Shown here one piece after another: positions 62,101 to 63,156 of a stretch of 64,000 nt of DNA. The stretch spans positions 10,776,001 to 10,840,000 of the forward strand of contig JAZGTH010000013.1 in NCBI GenBank assembly GCA_036877525.1, given 5' to 3'. The position numbers were made by a program, and so were the translations under genes. The first letter of the stretch is position 1, and each line of letters opens with the position of its first letter. Origin of the DNA: Chromobotia macracanthus. Taxonomy: Eukaryota > Chordata > Actinopteri > Cypriniformes > Botiidae. The notes below the pieces were generated by a model that saw only the letters and a program-made list of their open reading frames with translations, searched no databases and was not told the DNA's origin.

Positions 62101-63156
62101 TGACTAAAAATGTCTAACACTGTTTTATTTTGTATATATTTTGTTATAACTATTTAGACTGGTCAACGCGTGTGAAGCAAATTGCTAAACTGTGGAGGAA
62201 AGCAAGTTCACAGGACCGGGCTCCATATGTGGTATAATTTCACCACATATAGTTTCCCTCAGAGCTTGTTGATGTTTTACTACCAAAATTATTTCATAGT
62301 TCAGAATAGGCTTTTCAATTGCTTGAAAATTTTAATTAAATTAATCATGATGATGATTATTTAAATGAATCAAAATAATCAGATTTTCTAAGAAAAGCCA
62401 CCAAATGCTCCAAAGATAATTTTAAAACGTTGCATTATTGTTACAGTCAAAAGCAAAAGTGACAAGATTGATTGGTCATGATTAGTAGTAATAGTTTTTA
62501 TTAACATTTTTGTAATAGCACTGAATTACAATGTTAAATTGACAGCCCCAGTTCTGTACAGTAAAAAGCTTTTGCATCATCTGTCCAATTGAAAAAGTAT
62601 GTGATTGTGTTACTGCAGCTAGATGTTAATATCTACCTTTACAATATTTTGTAACAATTAAGCAACAGCCGTAGTGGCTCTTCTACTTTATTGTTGATCA
62701 AAGTCTAAAGAATAAGCTGAACCCAAAAAGCTCATTAGAGTTTCAGTGATACAACTGGACTTCTGAGAGAAAATTTCAAAAGATATGGAACAATTACCTT
62801 GATATGAAGGAGTGGCACTTATGAATAATGAAAAGCTATCAGGCAATTAGTCTAAAAATCATATCATCTCAGCAAATGAATAAAGCCTTTTAATCTTAAT
62901 GGTCTGACGTTGATCTCAACACTGCACATCCGCTCATTCACATTCACAGCAAAAGGCCAGAGATAACAGGGCAGCCCTACGTATTAACAAAGTCCAGATG
63001 TCCAACGAGACCATTAAGCAGCAGCAGCAGCCTCAGCCCCAGCAGCCTTTAGAAGTGTTTGATCCTGCTGTCCCATTAATGGACCCTGAATTGCTGTTCA
63101 AAGACCCACTGAAGCACAAGGAATCAGAGCATGAACAAGAATGGAAGTTTAGACAG
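7189..63156 (+). CDS. kmt2c: KMT2C (MLL3)-like histone H3K4 methyltransferase, 5' part of gene, 35 coding exons
   Basis: This is the span of one multi-exon gene; the individual exons follow. Joining 35 exons by GT..AG sites with matching phases gives 1,791 codons without a stop. The order is AT-hook, acidic linker, extended PHD finger (about residues 145-320), PHD2 (334-378), PHD3 (381-425), a degenerate PHD4 (446-507), a Gly/Arg-rich patch, PHD5 (960-1007), PHD6 (1010-1054), PHD7 (1087-1136), a linker and an HMG box (about 1664-1746). This architecture and many near-identical stretches fit KMT2C rather than KMT2D. The family is a nuclear COMPASS-like enzyme that mono-methylates H3K4 at enhancers. 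The catalytic SET domain lies beyond the right edge. Teleosts often keep two copies (kmt2ca, kmt2cb); which one this is cannot be told from the window. Confidence 0.95.
8405..8555 (-). repeat. GTTGCTAGGG-type dispersed repeat
   Basis: The sequence GGTTGCCAAGGCATTG..GTTGCTAGGGGATTGCC is the reverse complement of the CCCTAGCAACC family seen at 18575-18690 and 49870-50117. The copies are degenerate and their class is unknown to me. Confidence 0.5.
9395..9890. repeat. Possible MITE: AAAGGGATCCTATTATGCC type
   Basis: The start AAAGGGATCCTATTATGCC and the following T-rich stretch, then CCTCCTTCCGAAACTTTCATTGG near 9580, resemble a dispersed repeat of cyprinid genomes. The right end is not clear, so the span is approximate. 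Confidence 0.35.
10615..11215. repeat. Dispersed intronic repeat (GTGGCGCTATGAC..TAATCCCAAGGAAAAC)
   Basis: The block runs from a TAGTGGCGCTATGAC start through CCAAGTTTGGTGACAATCAC and GCCAAGTTTCAAGAG to the end CAATAGGGCCCTTCGCAC and AATAATAATCCCAAGGAAAAC. I recognise this as an abundant but poorly classified repeat of carp-like fish. A second member appears at 19225-19620. Confidence 0.5.
12325..12420. mobile_element. Partial AT-rich MITE-like repeat
   Basis: It contains TTAACTAATGTTAACAAAGT and ends CATTGTAAAGAGTGTTACCA, the opposite end of the family seen at 6478-6690. It is short and truncated. Confidence 0.5.
15193..16345 (-). mobile_element. L2-type LINE fragment on the minus strand joined to an inverted L2 tail
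   Basis: Minus-strand remnants include YHCYADDTQLHFSF, WMKKWHLQLNLSKTELL and LHWLPVAARIKFKSLT, ending in the L2 tail at 15200-15260. From 16201 to 16339 the same 3' tail appears on the + strand, so both tails point outward. The inverted repeat includes AAACCT next to each end (15199-15204 and the complement at 16343). The coding frame is broken. Confidence 0.82.
16637..16725 (+). CDS. kmt2c: kmt2c-like exon 3: basic then acidic linker
   Basis: The exon is 89 nt, bounded by acceptor TTTCTCAG and donor GTAAAT at 16726. It encodes NRGRGKALVEDEDSTDG and then METTETGSTKET, which parallels the human stretch after the AT-hook. It enters with one base completing Lys and leaves one base (phase 1). 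Residues are about 60-89. Confidence 0.92.
18575..18690 (+). repeat. CCCTAGCAATG-type dispersed repeat
   Basis: Units such as CATCCTAGTAATGTCCTAAC and ACACCCTAGCAATGCCTTAG are related to the tandem array split by the LTR element at 50123. The class is unknown to me. Confidence 0.45.
19225..19620. repeat. Dispersed intronic repeat related to 10615-11215
   Basis: TTGACCACTAGGAGGTGCTG near 19247 and CGAAGTTTGGTGTCAATAC near 19558 are phrases typical of the same poorly classified fish repeat group as the block at 10615. The boundaries are approximate. Confidence 0.45.
20166..20319 (+). CDS. kmt2c: kmt2c-like exon 4: acidic, poorly conserved linker
   Basis: The acceptor CTGTCATCAG ends at 20165 and the donor GTCAGA is at 20320. 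It encodes about 51 residues (90-140), starting VYKGQPEEVEDTAAIAV and including PERGEEEEQF. Phases 1 in and 2 out match both neighbours, which is the main support, since this linker is weakly conserved and rich in Glu and Ser. The reading frame stays open for about 100 nt past the donor, so an extended form cannot be excluded. Confidence 0.85.
21797..22373. mobile_element. Non-autonomous DNA transposon with 23-bp inverted ends
   Basis: The left end CTGTTTCACACCGCACATG (21797) is the near-perfect reverse complement of the right end (CACGTGCGGTGTGAAACAG, ending 22373), with one mismatch over 23 bp. TTAG occurs next to both ends (21791-21794 and 22374-22377). It contains no coding sequence. A long AT array sits inside at 21998-22064. 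Confidence 0.7.
21998..22064. repeat. (AT)n microsatellite
   Basis: About 33 uninterrupted AT units inside the MITE. Length is likely to vary between individuals and may be misassembled. Confidence 0.97.
22861..23140. repeat. Compound (TC)n(TA)n(GA)n and TA/CA microsatellite
   Basis: (TC)15 at 22861-22890, then (TA)19 to 22928, then (GA)10 to 22948 form one palindromic run. It is followed by TA-rich sequence with interspersed CA and GT, and a further GA/TA run at 23093-23140. All open frames here are repeat artefacts. Confidence 0.95.
23140..23790. mobile_element. Degraded Tc1-like transposon remnant
   Basis: The text GGTTTCTTCAAGTGTCTTGG (23401) and CCACAGTTCTTCTAGATGTG, and the end CTAAGACTTTTGCAGAGTACTGTG (23761-23782), resemble a common fish Tc1-like family. 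ACACTTGAAGAAACCTGCC at 23149 is an exact inverted copy of 23397-23415. There is no intact transposase frame. Confidence 0.6.
23911..24088. mobile_element. Small MITE with TTTAAAGGGGTCATGA ends
   Basis: The left end TTTTAAAGGGGTCATGA (23911-23927) is inverted at the right end as TCATGACCCTTTTAAA (24073-24088). The interior is about 145 bp, AT-rich and non-coding. Confidence 0.65.
24851..25039 (+). CDS. kmt2c: kmt2c-like exon 5: start of extended PHD finger 1
   Basis: The acceptor CCCTTCATAG ends at 24850 and the donor GTAAGC is at 25040. It encodes SEQLCAFCYCG at residues 141-151 and then LLGQGDLKPF, strongly matching mammalian KMT2C at the beginning of the C2HC pre-PHD plus PHD module. The second half (KEEVYDHDNKSESASQSG) is a hydrophilic linker. 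Phase is 2 in and 2 out. Confidence 0.94.
25040..28460 (+). other. kmt2c: Intron 5
   Basis: No exon or clear transposon seen. Two stretches, about 25900-26150 and 27000-27280, are of balanced composition and free of simple repeats; they are candidates for conserved non-coding sequence (see findings). The rest is AT-rich. Confidence 0.55.
28461..28558 (+). CDS. kmt2c: kmt2c-like exon 6: middle of extended PHD finger 1
   Basis: The acceptor TGTTCTGTAG ends at 28460 and the donor GTAAGG is at 28559. It encodes GRFWDNLHHVGLPDGIEI, aligning with the KLWDELSLVGLPDAI segment of mammalian KMT2C. A second GT lies a few bases downstream, but only the donor at 28559 leaves the single base that the next exon needs. 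Confidence 0.92.
28559..29335 (+). other. kmt2c: Intron 6
   Basis: A 777-bp AT-rich intron. A short AGATGTGATAGAAATT-type tandem repeat lies at 28600-28665. Nothing else was recognised. Confidence 0.6.
29336..29445 (+). CDS. kmt2c: kmt2c-like exon 7: zinc-binding part of extended PHD finger 1
   Basis: The acceptor TGTGCCCACAG ends at 29335 and the donor GTAAGC is at 29446. It encodes GQCWAHQSCVLWSNCVC, then LLNVDKAIHSGSTE (to residue 273). The CWAHxxC motif is diagnostic of the pre-PHD zinc knuckle. It ends in phase 0. Confidence 0.95.
30314..30945 (+). repeat. Diverged direct duplication of a non-coding block
   Basis: CATTTAGTGTTAAATGCCAG (30323) recurs as GCATTTAGTGTTAAATGGCAG (30774). 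TTTGCTGTGGGCACAGAAC (30485) recurs as TTTGCTGTGGGTGCAGAAC (30857), followed in both by similar AAAGTGCAGTT and GAGGGCAGCT text. The two copies are about 370-450 bp apart and clearly diverged. Confidence 0.6.
31748..32385 (-). mobile_element. Degraded Tc1-like transposon, internally deleted
   Basis: It starts GGCCGCTTTATTAGGTACACC, a terminal sequence of a very common fish Tc1-like family. On the minus strand it reads as broken transposase (for example the region of CCAACACCTTGTTGAATC near 31835-31855). The text jumps at about 31995, where internal sequence is missing, and the far end is absent. Confidence 0.75.
32842..33004 (+). CDS. kmt2c: kmt2c-like exon 8: end of extended PHD finger 1
   Basis: The acceptor TTCTTTTATAG ends at 32841 and the donor GTGAGA is at 33005. 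It encodes HCAYCKRLGASIKCC (residues 274-288), the His-Cys ligands of SYHYPC and CPEH at 317-320. All the ligands expected for the atypical ePHD zinc site are visible. The next intron is only 147 bp. Confidence 0.96.
33152..33323 (+). CDS. kmt2c: kmt2c-like exon 9: PHD finger 2
   Basis: The acceptor CTCTCTTACAG ends at 33151 and the donor GTGAGT is at 33324. It encodes NCVLCDSPGDLLDQ, FCTSCGLHYHGMCLD and GWQCPECKVC. These form a complete C4HC3 PHD finger (residues 334-378) and the first Cys of the next one. In the family such fingers read histone tails. Phase is 1 in and 2 out. Confidence 0.97.
33598..33712 (+). CDS. kmt2c: kmt2c-like exon 10: PHD finger 3
   Basis: The acceptor TTGTCCCTCAG ends at 33597 and the donor GTATGA is at 33713. 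It encodes GEDSKMLVCDMCDKGYHTFC, then PTNGWRCK, the core of a C4HC3 PHD finger spanning residues 381-425 across three exons. It is very close to mammalian KMT2C. It ends in phase 0. Confidence 0.97.
33713..34147 (+). other. kmt2c: Intron 10
   Basis: A 435-bp AT-rich intron with nothing recognised beyond its splice sites. Confidence 0.7.
34148..34317 (+). CDS. kmt2c: kmt2c-like exon 11: first half of degenerate PHD finger 4
   Basis: The acceptor GCTCTTGTAG ends at 34147 and the donor GTACAT is at 34318. It encodes NCRVCVQCGTHSSEHWHHNS (residues 424-443), LLCQNC, then SLSCLCPGDVDPDV and LLSCRHCKR. The beginning matches mammals closely, but the usual CPFCGKCYH segment is replaced by CLCPGDVD, which loses ligand-like residues. 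The frame is intact with no stop, so this is divergence rather than a break. Confidence 0.93.
34410..34702 (+). CDS. kmt2c: kmt2c-like exon 12: end of PHD finger 4 and acidic linker
   Basis: The acceptor TTTTCATTTCAG ends at 34409, after an intron of only 92 bp, and the donor GTAAGA is at 34703. It begins WFRRQCEQPV (residues 481-490), where mammals have WVHLEC, so the zinc-ligand His is Arg here. It continues to HLCPICR (502-508) and then an acidic linker (DAQPVSSNEDPEPAKVEG). The frame stays open past the donor, but phase 1 at 34702 fits the next exon. Confidence 0.92.
34703..37141 (+). other. kmt2c: Intron 12
   Basis: A 2.4-kb intron. I see no repeat family with confidence and no fitting exon. 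The frame of exon 12 runs on to about 34896 before a stop, which looks fortuitous. Confidence 0.6.
37142..37228 (+). CDS. kmt2c: kmt2c-like exon 13: short linker exon, possible cassette
   Basis: The exon is 87 nt between the acceptor TTCCTTCTAG (ends 37141) and a weak donor GTACCA at 37229. It encodes EIGADAISDLAEPEATETSR and then KSTENERTL. The sequence is acidic and low in complexity, so support comes mainly from the splice sites and phases. Both ends are phase 1 and the length is a multiple of three, so skipping it would keep the frame. Confidence 0.78.
37229..37593 (+). other. kmt2c: Intron 13
   Basis: A 365-bp AT-rich intron; nothing recognised. Confidence 0.65.
37594..38303 (+). CDS. 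kmt2c: kmt2c-like exon 14: long disordered linker ending in conserved basic motif
   Basis: This is the largest exon here (710 nt, residues about 607-843), with acceptor TTGCTTTTGCAG and donor CAG|GTCAGC at 38304. Most of it is Glu/Ser/Pro-rich and weakly conserved. The end, PLTPKIGMGKPAISKRKFSP followed by GRPKVKQ, is nearly identical to KMT2C and fixes the identity. The donor at 38304 is weak, while a perfect GTAAGT donor lies 125 nt downstream inside a MITE (see findings). Confidence 0.93.
38304..40678 (+). other. kmt2c: Intron 14
   Basis: Apart from the MITE at 38354 it is AT-rich, with short repeated AAGTTAAATATTT and TTACTATAAATATTA units around 39880-39975. A weak inverted pair (GTGTCTGAAACC near 38839 and GGTCTCAGACAG near 38939) may mark another small MITE. 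Confidence 0.55.
38354..38477. mobile_element. MITE just downstream of exon 14
   Basis: The left text GGGAATAATTCACCCATG and CATCATTTACTTAAACC is mirrored at the right by AGTAAATGATTATAGAC and GGGTGAACTATTCATTTAAG. This is the AATAGTTCACCC..ATCATTTACTCACCC family abundant in carp-like fish. It begins only 50 nt after the end of exon 14. Confidence 0.72.
40679..40798 (+). CDS. kmt2c: kmt2c-like exon 15
   Basis: The acceptor CCCCATCTTCAG ends at 40678 and the donor GTAAAT is at 40799. It is 120 nt, phase 0 to 0. It encodes GVWSTSHRSSSPSWSLDPTE and then GWDRPKSRQP and AAWIIRV. This parallels the mammalian segment GAWSTHNTVSPPSWSPD. It continues the basic linker toward the Gly/Arg-rich exon. Confidence 0.93.
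40799..43620 (+). other. kmt2c: Intron 15
   Basis: It contains one MITE-like element (41528-42263). The stretch 42430-42790 is less AT-rich and repeat-free, and could be conserved non-coding sequence. No exon fits. Confidence 0.55.
41528..42263. mobile_element. Non-autonomous DNA transposon with TAAAGGAA..TTCCTTTA ends
   Basis: The left end TAAAGGAATAGTTTACTAAC (41528) and the right end GGGTGATCTGTTCCTTTA (42263) are diverged inverted copies of the same MITE family as 38354. GTGAGTAAATGATGCC at 42213 is the inner part of the right end. The interior of about 650 bp has no transposase frame. Confidence 0.62.
43621..43737 (+). CDS. kmt2c: kmt2c-like exon 16: Gly/Arg-rich basic patch
   Basis: The acceptor ATGTCAACAG ends at 43620 and the donor GTATGT is at 43738. 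It encodes GRGSGFPGRRRPRGSGITGR and then GGRGRARIKNG (residues 884-914). This AT-hook-like RGG-type patch is conserved in KMT2C and may contact DNA or RNA. The exon is 117 nt in phase 0. Confidence 0.95.
43853..43957 (+). CDS. kmt2c: kmt2c-like exon 17
   Basis: The acceptor TTTGTGCACAG ends at 43852, after an intron of 115 bp, and the donor GTACTT is at 43958. It encodes an acidic run and then ENAMHNTVVIFSSTDTFTLK, which matches mammalian KMT2C just before the second PHD cluster. It is 105 nt in phase 0. Confidence 0.94.
43958..44567 (+). other. kmt2c: Intron 17
   Basis: A 610-bp AT-rich intron; nothing recognised. Confidence 0.65.
44568..44672 (+). CDS. kmt2c: kmt2c-like exon 18: PHD finger 5, first half
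   Basis: The acceptor CTTTTCTTCAG ends at 44567 and the donor GTGTGA is at 44673. It encodes DMCVVCGSFGQGVEGRLLAC (residues 958-977) and CGQCYHPYCVNIK. The Cys/His ligands are complete and the sequence is nearly identical to mammals. It is 105 nt in phase 0. Confidence 0.97.
44673..45879 (+). other. kmt2c: Intron 18
   Basis: A 1.2-kb AT-rich intron with no recognised repeat or exon. Confidence 0.65.
45880..46061 (+). CDS. kmt2c: kmt2c-like exon 19: end of PHD finger 5 and most of PHD finger 6
   Basis: The acceptor TTTGGTTGTCAG ends at 45879 and the donor GTATGC is at 46062. It encodes KGWRCLECTVCEACGQ, GRLLLCDDCDISYHTYCLDP and WKCKW (residues 993-1053). This is the best conserved part of the window. 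The exon is notably richer in GC than its surroundings. It leaves two bases of a Trp codon. Confidence 0.97.
46062..47493 (+). other. kmt2c: Intron 19
   Basis: A 1.4-kb AT-rich intron; a short GTGTGAGTGTGTGTATG run lies near 46798. Nothing else recognised. Confidence 0.65.
47494..47658 (+). CDS. kmt2c: kmt2c-like exon 20: zinc linker and start of PHD finger 7
   Basis: The acceptor CTGGCCTCCCACAG ends at 47493 and the donor GTGAGC is at 47659. It encodes CVSCTQCGATFAGLRCEWQN (residues 1054-1073), YTQCAPCASLATCPLCQ and IILQCRQCD. The paired Cys motifs continue the cysteine-rich cluster. Phase is 2 in and 2 out. Confidence 0.97.
47659..48410 (+). other. kmt2c: Intron 20
   Basis: A 752-bp intron; nothing recognised. 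Confidence 0.65.
48411..48520 (+). CDS. kmt2c: kmt2c-like exon 21: end of PHD finger 7
   Basis: The acceptor TTTCATGCATGCAG ends at 48410 and the donor GTAAAT is at 48521. It encodes RWMHASCQGVHSEEEVEK and SFDCSLCQ (residues 1108-1137). These supply the HxxC and final CxxC ligands of PHD7. It leaves one base (phase 1). Confidence 0.96.
48622..48711 (+). CDS. kmt2c: kmt2c-like exon 22: short linker exon
   Basis: The exon is 90 nt, with acceptor TTTCCATTTCAG (ends 48621) and donor GTACAC at 48712, after an intron of 101 bp. It encodes VAVPPARSMAIMDIMEPVLM and then QQSIPKARDP. Identity to mammals is weak, but position, phases (1 in, 1 out) and splice sites fit. It is symmetric, so skipping would keep the frame. 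Confidence 0.88.
48712..49248 (+). other. kmt2c: Intron 22
   Basis: A 537-bp AT-rich intron; nothing recognised. Confidence 0.65.
49249..49461 (+). CDS. kmt2c: kmt2c-like exon 23: conserved basic segment after the PHD cluster
   Basis: The acceptor TTCTGTTCACAG ends at 49248. It encodes TYTQDGVCLTESGLSQLQSL and then RSKPKLKLKIINQNSVAVLQ, both hallmark KMT2C sequences. The end DGDLEDTK is followed by a weak donor, AAAA|GTACCA at 49462. It was chosen because only this GT leaves the single base needed downstream; reading on reaches a stop at 49545-49547. Confidence 0.92.
49870..50117 (+). repeat. Degenerate tandem repeat with CCTAGCAACC units, left part
   Basis: ATAGCTCTGCATCAGAATG and ATATCTCAGGATCAGAAC begin two successive units of roughly 160-190 bp that include GGCTCTTTTGA and CATCCTAGCAACC. 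A third, related unit resumes after the LTR element (52430-52640), so the array was split by the insertion. Confidence 0.65.
50118..50122 (+). repeat. Left target-site duplication GTTAA
   Basis: GTTAA directly precedes the TGTCAGG start of the LTR element and is repeated exactly at 52423-52427. Five base pairs is a usual length for LTR integrase. Confidence 0.8.
50123..50257 (-). repeat. Shortened LTR copy (left)
   Basis: TGTCAGGTATC is followed directly by CATGTGCTTCCACACAAG, and then by CAAGAAACAAGAACCAAGAC and AGGATCCTGGCAAGATAATC. Each piece matches the right LTR in order, with gaps. It ends at a run of 16-17 C residues (50259-50275). Confidence 0.82.
50259..50800. repeat. Poly(C) run and CAGACAGGAC-type minisatellite
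   Basis: A C-run is followed by irregular GGACAGACAGACAGGGCAGG-like units of about 10-20 bp, strongly purine-rich on the + strand. The open frames here on both strands are products of this repeat. The run is a likely place for assembly or length errors. Confidence 0.88.
51125..51540. repeat. Two or three short GC-rich minisatellites
   Basis: GGACCCAGGGACAGAGACAG recurs about three times with a period near 45 bp (51145-51260). CGCACATCTCCAGAGGCTTG recurs at 51357 and 51387, and AGGACGCTCRAGCTCAGGAA recurs with a period near 27 bp (51471-51540). Confidence 0.8.
51219..51945 (-). pseudogene. Minus-strand coding remnant inside the LTR element, function unknown
   Basis: Starting from an ATG at 51945 on the minus strand, an open frame begins MVIPDEWWRSTEADML and stops near 51877. 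A second frame from the overlapping region continues to 51219 with a plausible protein-like part and then a low-complexity tail. The change of frame near 51880 suggests one old frame broken by a small indel, but this is inference. I recognise no domain. Confidence 0.45.
52020..52422 (-). repeat. Full-length LTR (right)
   Basis: It starts TGTCAGGTATCACAGGAAAAC and ends CCAGGACCCTGACA, a 403-bp unit. TGTCAGG and CCTGACA form the short inverted ends typical of LTRs. Confidence 0.83.
52423..52427 (+). repeat. Right target-site duplication GTTAA
   Basis: Exact copy of 50118-50122, directly after the CCTGACA end of the element. Confidence 0.8.
52430..52640 (+). repeat. Degenerate tandem repeat, right part
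   Basis: ACCCTAGCAACCATG (52440) and ACCCTAGCAACCATTTAG (52575) with ATATTTCAACATTAGAAC between them continue the array at 49870-50117 that the LTR element interrupts. Confidence 0.62.
52640..52772 (+). repeat. CATGCTAA tandem array next to the exon 24 acceptor
   Basis: CATCATGCTAACATCATGCT and later TAGTATCATGCTAAGTCATA, ATGTTAAGCTCATGCC and TTCATGCTAATG are units of about 15-20 bp. The array ends about 15 nt before the exon. Each unit holds a CTAA core that resembles a branch point. Confidence 0.75.
52792..52914 (+). CDS. kmt2c: kmt2c-like exon 24, with three possible in-frame acceptors
   Basis: It encodes GEMVDGERKSDSSPEREAT and then DPCKKRKRKPYRP, a conserved KMT2C segment; the donor is GTCAGA at 52915. 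The acceptor reads TTTAGTAGCAG, so the exon can begin at 52786, 52789 or 52792, all in frame. The 52792 start gives the same length as mammals in this stretch and has the preferred CAG. The others add one or two residues. Start is uncertain by 6 nt. Confidence 0.88.
52915..53464 (+). other. kmt2c: Intron 24
   Basis: A 550-bp AT-rich intron; nothing recognised. Confidence 0.65.
53465..53578 (+). CDS. kmt2c: kmt2c-like exon 25
   Basis: The acceptor TGTTCTCTCAG ends at 53464 and the donor GTGAGT is at 53579. It encodes GIGGFMVRQRNRMGPGRTKP and then ARKDSTGSENLQGKDE, aligning with the mammalian GIGGFMVRQRSR segment. The basic character suggests a nucleic-acid contact or localisation role (inference). 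Phase is 1 in and 1 out. Confidence 0.94.
53579..54018 (+). other. kmt2c: Intron 25, with a partial MITE
   Basis: AAAGGAAAAGTTCACCCAAAAATTCTGTCGTC with CACCCTTATGTCACCCC at 53650-53745 is a one-ended fragment of the AGTTCACCC MITE family. The rest is AT-rich. Confidence 0.6.
54019..54161 (+). CDS. kmt2c: kmt2c-like exon 26: basic segment
   Basis: The acceptor TTTTGATAG ends at 54018 and the donor GTGTGG is at 54162. It encodes WGDQAPDTPIDKKHPLSD, then IKIRKRYRKKKTKLEEAFPT and YLQ. The end matches mammalian KIKKRYRKRKNKLEETFPAY closely. The RKRYRKKK run is a plausible nuclear localisation signal. It ends in phase 0. Confidence 0.95.
54162..56333 (+). other. kmt2c: Intron 26
   Basis: A 2.2-kb AT-rich intron. 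I see tandem AACCAGATAACCACA units near 56142-56172 and no exon. Confidence 0.6.
56334..56472 (+). CDS. kmt2c: kmt2c-like exon 27, with two possible donors (end 56472 or 56514)
   Basis: The acceptor TTTGCTTCCAG ends at 56333. It encodes EAFFGKDLLDKSKQSRQETT and then VERDRKQLVASQ. The opening EAFFGKDLLD is diagnostic of the family. Donors TAG|GTACCT (56473) and CAC|GTACGT (56515) both leave one base and differ by 14 codons encoding GTSSMLLPSKAVTA. Neither is a strong site, and I cannot decide between them. Confidence 0.87.
56515..57212 (+). other. kmt2c: Intron 27
   Basis: About 700 bp. The stretch CAACATGAAATCAAAATTC (56649) with its inverted counterpart GCAATTTCATGTTGAC (57126) suggests a small MITE of about 500 bp. 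Otherwise AT-rich. Confidence 0.55.
57213..57317 (+). CDS. kmt2c: kmt2c-like exon 28: acidic linker
   Basis: The acceptor ATTCATATCCACAG ends at 57212 and the donor GTAGGC is at 57318. It encodes NSEEPLVEMSEELKSDSELL and GMFSDNIGKQTEES. Its Asp/Ser/Leu character resembles the mammalian segment with repeated DDILGIISDD-like sequence. Phase is 1 in and 1 out; 105 nt. Confidence 0.87.
57318..58220 (+). other. kmt2c: Intron 28
   Basis: AT-rich; a CTTTC/CTTCC microsatellite-like pyrimidine tract lies at about 58047-58155, just upstream of microexon 29. Open frames over it are artefacts. Confidence 0.7.
58221..58268 (+). CDS. kmt2c: kmt2c-like exon 29: 48-nt microexon
   Basis: The acceptor GGGTCTTTGTAG ends at 58220 and a good donor GTAAGA is at 58269. 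It encodes GLDFCPFQVDYSPSPF. Phases are 1 in and 1 out, and 48 nt is a multiple of three, so it can be included or skipped in frame. The evidence is splice-site quality, phase and a non-repetitive sequence. I do not have a firm mammalian counterpart. Confidence 0.72.
58269..59415 (+). other. kmt2c: Intron 29
   Basis: A 1.1-kb AT-rich intron with a T-run at 59179-59198. Nothing else recognised. Confidence 0.65.
59416..59550 (+). CDS. kmt2c: kmt2c-like exon 30
   Basis: The acceptor GTGTATGAACAG ends at 59415 and the donor GTCCGT is at 59551. It encodes GLDIASSEGASGSS and later SEEPLDGILSPELDKMVTD, which is nearly identical to mammalian KMT2C. Phase is 1 in and 1 out; 135 nt. Confidence 0.95.
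59631..59663 (+). CDS. kmt2c: kmt2c-like exon 31: 33-nt microexon
   Basis: The acceptor TTCTGTCTTACAG ends at 59630 and the donor GTGTGT is at 59664. Its 33 nt encode ESILGRLYKIP, matching mammalian AILGKLYKIP. It is flanked by introns of only 80 and 88 bp. Phase is 1 in and 1 out. Automatic gene finders may miss an exon this small. Confidence 0.94.
59752..59889 (+). CDS. kmt2c: kmt2c-like exon 32
   Basis: The acceptor TCTCTTTGCAG ends at 59751 and the donor GTGCGT is at 59890. It encodes ELGGKDVEDLFTAVLSPSTS, a KMT2C hallmark, followed by a Gln/Pro-rich tail (QPPQIPQQIQGTQ). Phase is 1 in and 1 out; 138 nt. Confidence 0.95.
59890..60568 (+). other. kmt2c: Intron 32
   Basis: A 679-bp AT-rich intron; nothing recognised. 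Confidence 0.65.
60569..60713 (+). CDS. kmt2c: kmt2c-like exon 33
   Basis: The acceptor TTTTTGTACAG ends at 60568 and the donor GTCAGC is at 60714. It encodes EMASRMPVMNGLMEPKQQF, then GPGAGLDMARSIPSVQRM. SRMPVMNGL aligns with SRMPLMNGL of mammals. It leaves two bases (AG), completed to Arg by the next exon. Confidence 0.93.
60714..61816 (+). other. kmt2c: Intron 33
   Basis: A 1.1-kb AT-rich intron; repeated GACTTGGAC phrases near 61721-61755 form a very short local repeat. Nothing else recognised. Confidence 0.6.
61817..62049 (+). CDS. kmt2c: kmt2c-like exon 34: start of HMG-box region
   Basis: The acceptor TCTGCTGTTCAG ends at 61816 and the donor GTGTGG is at 62050. After a Ser/Ala-rich stretch it encodes STLKWEKEETLGELATVAPV and LYTNINFPNLKEEYP (about residues 1663-1697). 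This leads into the HMG-box segment shared by KMT2C and KMT2D. Confidence 0.96.
62158..62231 (+). CDS. kmt2c: kmt2c-like exon 35: HMG-box core
   Basis: The acceptor ATAACTATTTAG ends at 62157, after a 108-bp intron, and the donor GTATAA is at 62232. It encodes DWSTRVKQIAKLWRKASSQD and RAPYV, nearly identical to mammals. This is the helical core of the HMG box, which in the family binds DNA and nucleosomes. It ends in phase 0. Confidence 0.96.
62232..62949 (+). other. kmt2c: Intron 35
   Basis: A 718-bp AT-rich intron; nothing recognised. Confidence 0.65.
62950..63156 (+). CDS. kmt2c: kmt2c-like exon 36: end of HMG box and polyglutamine tract (last exon in window)
   Basis: The acceptor CATTCACATTCACAG ends at 62949 and the donor GTAAGT is at 63157. 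It encodes QKARDNRAALRINKVQMSN, a Gln/Pro run (QQQQPQPQQP) and later LLFKDPLKHKESEHEQEWKF. All are KMT2C-like. It is 207 nt in phase 0, so the next exon should start on a codon boundary beyond the window. Confidence 0.96.

Noticed and set aside
7189..63156. Assignment to KMT2D (MLL2/4) instead of KMT2C
   Set aside because: Segments such as SEQLCAFCYCG, KIGMGKPAISKRKFSP, NAMHNTVVIFSS and ILGRLYKIP match KMT2C, and two separated PHD clusters with this linker order are the KMT2C layout.
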